From: Acidobacteriota bacterium
GTDB taxonomy: Bacteria > Acidobacteriota > Blastocatellia > Pyrinomonadales > Pyrinomonadaceae
Reading direction: 5' to 3'
Length of the DNA: 8,211 bases
Assembly (NCBI GenBank): GCA_029777145.1
Contig: JAKOSS010000672.1
Location: forward strand, 1 to 8,211
A program made the translations under genes and the position numbers. The notes below the pieces were generated by a model. It did no database searches. It saw only the letters and a list, made by a program, of their open reading frames with translations, and had not been told where the DNA came from. Shown piece by piece: positions 5,706 to 8,211 of this stretch. Positions within the stretch are counted from its first letter, which is position 1; each line of letters starts with the position of its first letter.

Positions 5706-7175
5706 CTACTCGGACTCGAACGCCGGTGTCAGATTTGTCGCGGTTCCGGTTTCAGCAACATTGCCCGAGATATGGATCGAATCCGCTTCAAAGACGTAGG
5801 CCGTCTCGCCGTGCTGCGACGCATCGAGCCCGGCGGCCTCCTCGGATTCGCTGACGCGAAGCCCGATCGCGAGATCGACGACCTTCAGGATCACGATCGT
5901 GCCGACGACCGCCATGACGATCGCAACGAGGATCCCGACGCCCTGATTCGCGATCTGCATCGCGTTGCCGTCAAGCCATCCGACCGGCAGTGCGTTACCG
6001 TCCGGATCCTTGAAGATCGGGTTGATCCCGCTCGTTGCCAGAACCCCGGTGAGCAAAGCGCCGAGAATGCCGCCGACGCCGTGAATTGCGAAGACGTCGA
6101 GCGTATCGTCGTAACCGAAGCGCTTCTTGACCTCGCAGACCATCGTGTAGCACGCGCCACCGGCGACGAGCCCGATCAGAATCGCCGAGATCGGTGAAAC
6201 GAATCCGGCTGCCGGCGTAACGCAAACGAGGCCGGATACGGCACCCGAGATCGCGCCGAGCGTCGTCGGCTTTCCGTGACGGAACCATTCGATGATCGTC
6301 CAGGTCAGCATCGCGGTCGCGGCCGCAAAATGCGTCGTCACAAATGCATTTGTCGCGAGCGCGTTCGCGGAAAGCGCGCTTCCGGCGTTGAATCCGAACC
6401 AGCCGAACCACAGAAGACCGGCACCGATCAGGCTGAAGACCGTGTTGTGCGGCGTCGTCGGCTCATTGTTGTAATCGAGCCGTTTGCCGAGATAGATCGC
6501 GCAGACGAGCGCCGAAACGCCTGACGAGATGTGGACGACCGTACCGCCCGCGAAATCGAGAGCCGGAATCGTTCCGCCGAGCGCCGCGTTCAGGAATCCG
6601 CCGTTGCCCCAAACGATGTGTGCCAGCGGGAAATATACGACCAGAGTCCAGAGCGTCGTGAACGCGACCTTCGCGATGAACCGGATACGTTCGGCGAATG
6701 CGCCGGTGATCAACGCCGGAGTGATGATCGCGAACATCAGCTGGAAGATCATGAACGACTGCTGCGGCAGCGTCGCCGAATAGTTCGGGTTCGGATCTCC
6801 GCCGACGTTGTGCAGGAATGCGAAGTCGAGTCCGCCGATAAACGGATTGCCGTCGCTGAACACGAGGCTGTATCCGACAAACGCCCACAAGAGCGTCACG
6901 ATCCCGACCGAGATCAGGCTTTTCAGCATCGTCGAAAGCACGTTCTTCTGCCGGACAAGGCCGCCGTAAAAAAGCGCGAGTCCCGGGATCGTCATCAGCA
7001 AAACGAGCGCCGAGCACAACAGGACCCAGGCGTTGTCGGAACTCGTTTGCGTCGCGGCAAGCGACTGCTCGAGTTTTGCGATGCGTTCGTCGGAACTCTG
7101 CGCGAAAGTCGCGGCAGCCGGCAGCACGATCACGGAAAACAAGAATGCGGAACGACTTAGGATCGATTTGATCAT
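5706..7175 (-). CDS. amtB: Ammonium transporter (Amt family)
   Basis: The protein has 489 residues. It is an inner-membrane trimeric channel that takes up ammonium when nitrogen is scarce. Residues 1-25 form a signal peptide (likely cleaved at 'TFA-Q'), as in E. coli AmtB; residues 28-46 are a polar, helix-forming stretch before the first of 11 membrane segments. The Amt signature 'DFAGGTVVHISSGVSALVCAI' begins at D207. Functional residues map cleanly: D207, the pore histidines H215 and H365 (150 apart, as H168/H318 in E. coli), and gate phenylalanines F148 and F262. The C-terminal 'RVSESEEAAGLDASQHGETAY' (440-460), which couples to PII proteins, is intact. A tail of 29 residues (461-489) extends past the point where E. 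coli AmtB roughly ends. No clear Shine-Dalgarno sequence precedes the ATG at 7175. A sigma-54 promoter lies 44 bases upstream (see 7230-7245), and a NifA-like activator is divergent. No glnK lies downstream in this window. Confidence 0.96.
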   Translation of the reverse strand: MIKSILSRSAFLFSVIVLPAAATFAQSSDERIAKLEQSLAATQTSSDNAWVLLCSALVLLMTIPGLALFYGGLVRQKNVLSTMLKSLISVGIVTLLWAFVGYSLVFSDGNPFIGGLDFAFLHNVGGDPNPNYSATLPQQSFMIFQLMFAIITPALITGAFAERIRFIAKVAFTTLWTLVVYFPLAHIVWGNGGFLNAALGGTIPALDFAGGTVVHISSGVSALVCAIYLGKRLDYNNEPTTPHNTVFSLIGAGLLWFGWFGFNAGSALSANALATNAFVTTHFAAATAMLTWTIIEWFRHGKPTTLGAISGAVSGLVCVTPAAGFVSPISAILIGLVAGGACYTMVCEVKKRFGYDDTLDVFAIHGVGGILGALLTGVLATSGINPIFKDPDGNALPVGWLDGNAMQIANQGVGILVAIVMAVVGTIVILKVVDLAIGLRVSESEEAAGLDASQHGETAYVFEADSIHISGNVAETGTATNLTPAFESE

Positions 7176-7229
7176 GGTTGCGAGTCTGGCTCTTTGAAAT
7201 TCGGATTCGATTGCTCGCGTGTCAGACAG

Positions 7230-7245
7230 AGCAACCGCCGTACCA
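7230..7245 (-). promoter_or_regulatory. Sigma-54 (-24/-12) promoter for amtB
   Basis: The minus strand reads TGGTACGGCGGTTGCT, against the consensus TGGCACG-N4-TTGCW: a single mismatch (T for C at the fourth base). The invariant GG (7244-7243) and GC (7232-7231) are separated by exactly 10 bases, as sigma-54 requires. The predicted transcription start is near 7219, giving a leader of about 44 bases before the amtB ATG. The divergent sigma-54 activator gene makes the assignment biologically coherent. Confidence 0.75.
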
Positions 7246-7318
7246 AAGCAACCGCATCTCCGTTTTCAAAGGGTTTATGCGTATCGGACTGTCTTGCGGT
7301 GGAAATTTTCCGACATAT

Positions 7319-7348
7319 TTGTCGCATGCTTTCGCCCGATCCTACAAT
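7319..7348 (+). promoter_or_regulatory. Possible sigma-70-type promoter for the activator gene
   Basis: TACAAT (7343-7348, five of six matches to TATAAT) is preceded by TTGTCG (7319-7324, four of six to TTGACA) with an 18-base spacer. It faces the NifA-like gene and would give a leader of roughly 95 bases. The -10 lies inside the palindrome at 7342-7355, so a bound regulator would block it. Bacterial -10 matches occur often by chance, hence modest confidence. Confidence 0.35.
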
Positions 7349-7355
7349 TTTGTAG
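7342..7355. promoter_or_regulatory. Palindromic operator/enhancer candidate, site 1
   Basis: CTACAATTTTGTAG is a 6-2-6 inverted repeat centred about 129 bases upstream of the predicted amtB start, a normal distance for an enhancer bound by a sigma-54 activator. A near-copy lies 93 bases farther on (7435-7448). Confidence 0.5.
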
Positions 7356-7434
7356 TAGAATTCTCACGACGAAACGATTCCGTTCGAGACTCTCGAACCG
7401 ATTTGAACGAACCTTCCGGACTCAAACGGATTTC

Positions 7435-7448
7435 CGACAATATTGTAG
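7435..7448. promoter_or_regulatory. Palindromic operator/enhancer candidate, site 2
   Basis: CGACAATATTGTAG matches site 1 at 12 of 14 positions and both are followed by TA. The core ACAATATTGT (7437-7446) is a perfect palindrome. It ends three bases before the activator ATG, so protein bound here would also interfere with the activator's own expression, and it lies about 222 bases from the predicted amtB start. Confidence 0.5.
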
Positions 7449-7451
7449 TAA

Positions 7452-8211
7452 ATGAACGAATTCGAACTTGCCACGATCGAACGGATAGTCGCCGCGCTGA
7501 ATGACGCGCAGGCACCGAAGTCGTCGTTCTCGAACGTTCTCGAGGTTCTTTCAAGCGATGCGGGAGTCCGACGGGCGTTCCTTCTGACGATGGAATCTGA
7601 CGCCGATTCGGCGACAGCCGCGGCGATCAGCGGACTCTCGATCGATGAGTTCCGGCGCCTCGAGGCGCAGCTTGACCGCGGCCGCTTTCGGGAATACTTC
7701 CGTGAATCGGATGCGCGCTTCCGCCGACGATCTGAACTTGATTCGGAACTGGACTTTCTCACCGCGGCCGGCGGCGACCCGATATGCTTGTTTCAGCCGA
7801 TCTCGCTCGCCGGAAGAACGATCGGAGTGCTATTCACCGAGTTCGAGGGCGACGAAACTGTCCAAAGCGACGCGGCGGCCTTCTTCAGGGTCGTCGCTTC
7901 CCTGTTCGCCCAGACGTTCCGCGTGGAGAACGCGATCTCGACGGAACGGCAACGTCTCGCGGACGAAAACACGAGTCTTCGGAAGGAACTTAAGGAAAAG
8001 TACGACTTCTCGCAGATCATCGGAAATTCGAGCGCGATGCGTCACGTTTACGATCAGGTATCGCAGGTCGCTCGCTCGAACGCGACAGTGCTCTTGCGCG
8101 GCGAGAGCGGAACCGGCAAGGAGATGATCGCGCATGCGATCCATTACAACTCGCTGCGTTCGAAAGGTCCGTTCATCAAGGTCAACTGCGCGGCACTGCC
8201 GGAAACGCTGA
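7452..8211 (+). CDS. NifA-like sigma-54-dependent activator, 5' part (3' end outside window)
   Basis: The first 253 residues are visible. Such proteins bind upstream enhancers and hydrolyse ATP to open sigma-54 promoters. An N-terminal sensory region (about 12-157), whose second half '[22 protein letters not shown]' is GAF-like, leads into a charged coiled coil (159-184, '[20 protein letters not shown]'). The AAA+ domain then begins with '[18 protein letters not shown]' (186-203). Walker A is GESGTGKE at 217-224, followed by '[14 protein letters not shown]' to the edge; the GAFTGA loop and DNA-binding domain lie beyond. The GAF-plus-AAA+ layout and the '[20 protein letters not shown]' run are closest to NifA, but NifA-type proteins in non-fixers also exist, so nitrogen fixation is not implied. 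TAA abuts the ATG upstream (7449-7451), fixing 7452 as the earliest start. No Shine-Dalgarno sequence is visible. Divergence from amtB suggests nitrogen control. Confidence 0.88.
   Translation, partial: MNEFELATIERIVAALNDAQAPKSSFSNVLEVLSSDAGVRRAFLLTMESDADSATAAAISGLSIDEFRRLEAQLDRGRFREYFRESDARFRRRSELDSELDFLTAAGGDPICLFQPISLAGRTIGVLFTEFEGDETVQSDAAAFFRVVASLFAQTFRVENAISTERQRLADENTSLRKELKEKYDFSQIIGNSSAMRHVYDQVSQVARSNATVLLRGESGTGKEMIAHAIHYNSLRSKGPFIKVNCAALPETL

Noticed and set aside
5691..6197. Open frame on the plus strand opposite amtB (also 6531-7160)
   Set aside because: These are antisense shadows of amtB: Arg/Asp-rich translations with no domain signature, caused by the GC-biased codon use of the real gene.
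7301..7311. GGAAATTTTCC palindrome as a third operator
   Set aside because: It is a perfect but short AT-rich palindrome, unrelated to the paired CTACAA/TTGTAG sites and without a second copy, so it is weak evidence by itself.
7452..8211. Evidence that this is a nitrogen-fixation (nif) locus
   Set aside because: Only the activator resembles NifA; no nif structural or assembly genes are present, and NifA-like activators control other nitrogen genes too.

Overview
The window reads like a stretch of chromosome from a moderately GC-rich, Gram-negative-type bacterium. It encodes an outer-membrane beta-barrel protein and two lipoproteins. It is peppered with short hairpin-forming repeats of a kind I associate with Acidobacteriota (Blastocatellia/Pyrinomonadaceae-like genomes). 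That taxonomic guess rests on style (repeat type, Asn/Thr/Ala/Pro-rich lipoprotein linkers, loosely spaced genes) and is only moderately secure. Six complete and two partial genes are supported; there are no RNA genes, insertion sequences or CRISPR arrays.

Left part (1-3467, all plus strand): the end of pyrC (dihydroorotase), then an exported outer-membrane beta-barrel protein, a lipoprotein 3 bases behind it, a second lipoprotein with a DxDGDG motif, and an exported metal-dependent cyclase-family hydrolase. A GC-rich hairpin separates the two lipoproteins. A tandem pair of 23-base hairpin repeats separates the second lipoprotein from the cyclase.

Middle part (3468-5705): a 260-base gene-free stretch of repeats lies where the plus-strand cyclase gene and the minus-strand genes converge. 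It includes a third, inverted copy of the 23-base repeat touching the stop codon of the next gene. Then come a helical-repeat (TPR/RMD-like) protein and, upstream of it on the minus strand, an RluD-family 23S rRNA pseudouridine synthase, probably one transcription unit. A further 375 bases (5331-5705) hold no convincing gene. They hold three perfect hairpins in a symmetrical arrangement, a short AATCCCA tandem array and a long two-tier inverted repeat.

Right part (5706-8211): an ammonium transporter gene (amtB, minus strand) is divergent from the 5' part of a NifA-like sigma-54 activator that runs off the window. The 276 bases between them contain a very good sigma-54 (-24/-12) promoter facing amtB and two matching palindromes farther upstream, at typical enhancer distances. 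This suggests a self-contained nitrogen-control switch: the activator, bound at the palindromes, drives amtB through sigma-54 RNA polymerase and may control itself. It is the most coherent biological story in the window. I found no evidence for a wholly new multi-gene system.
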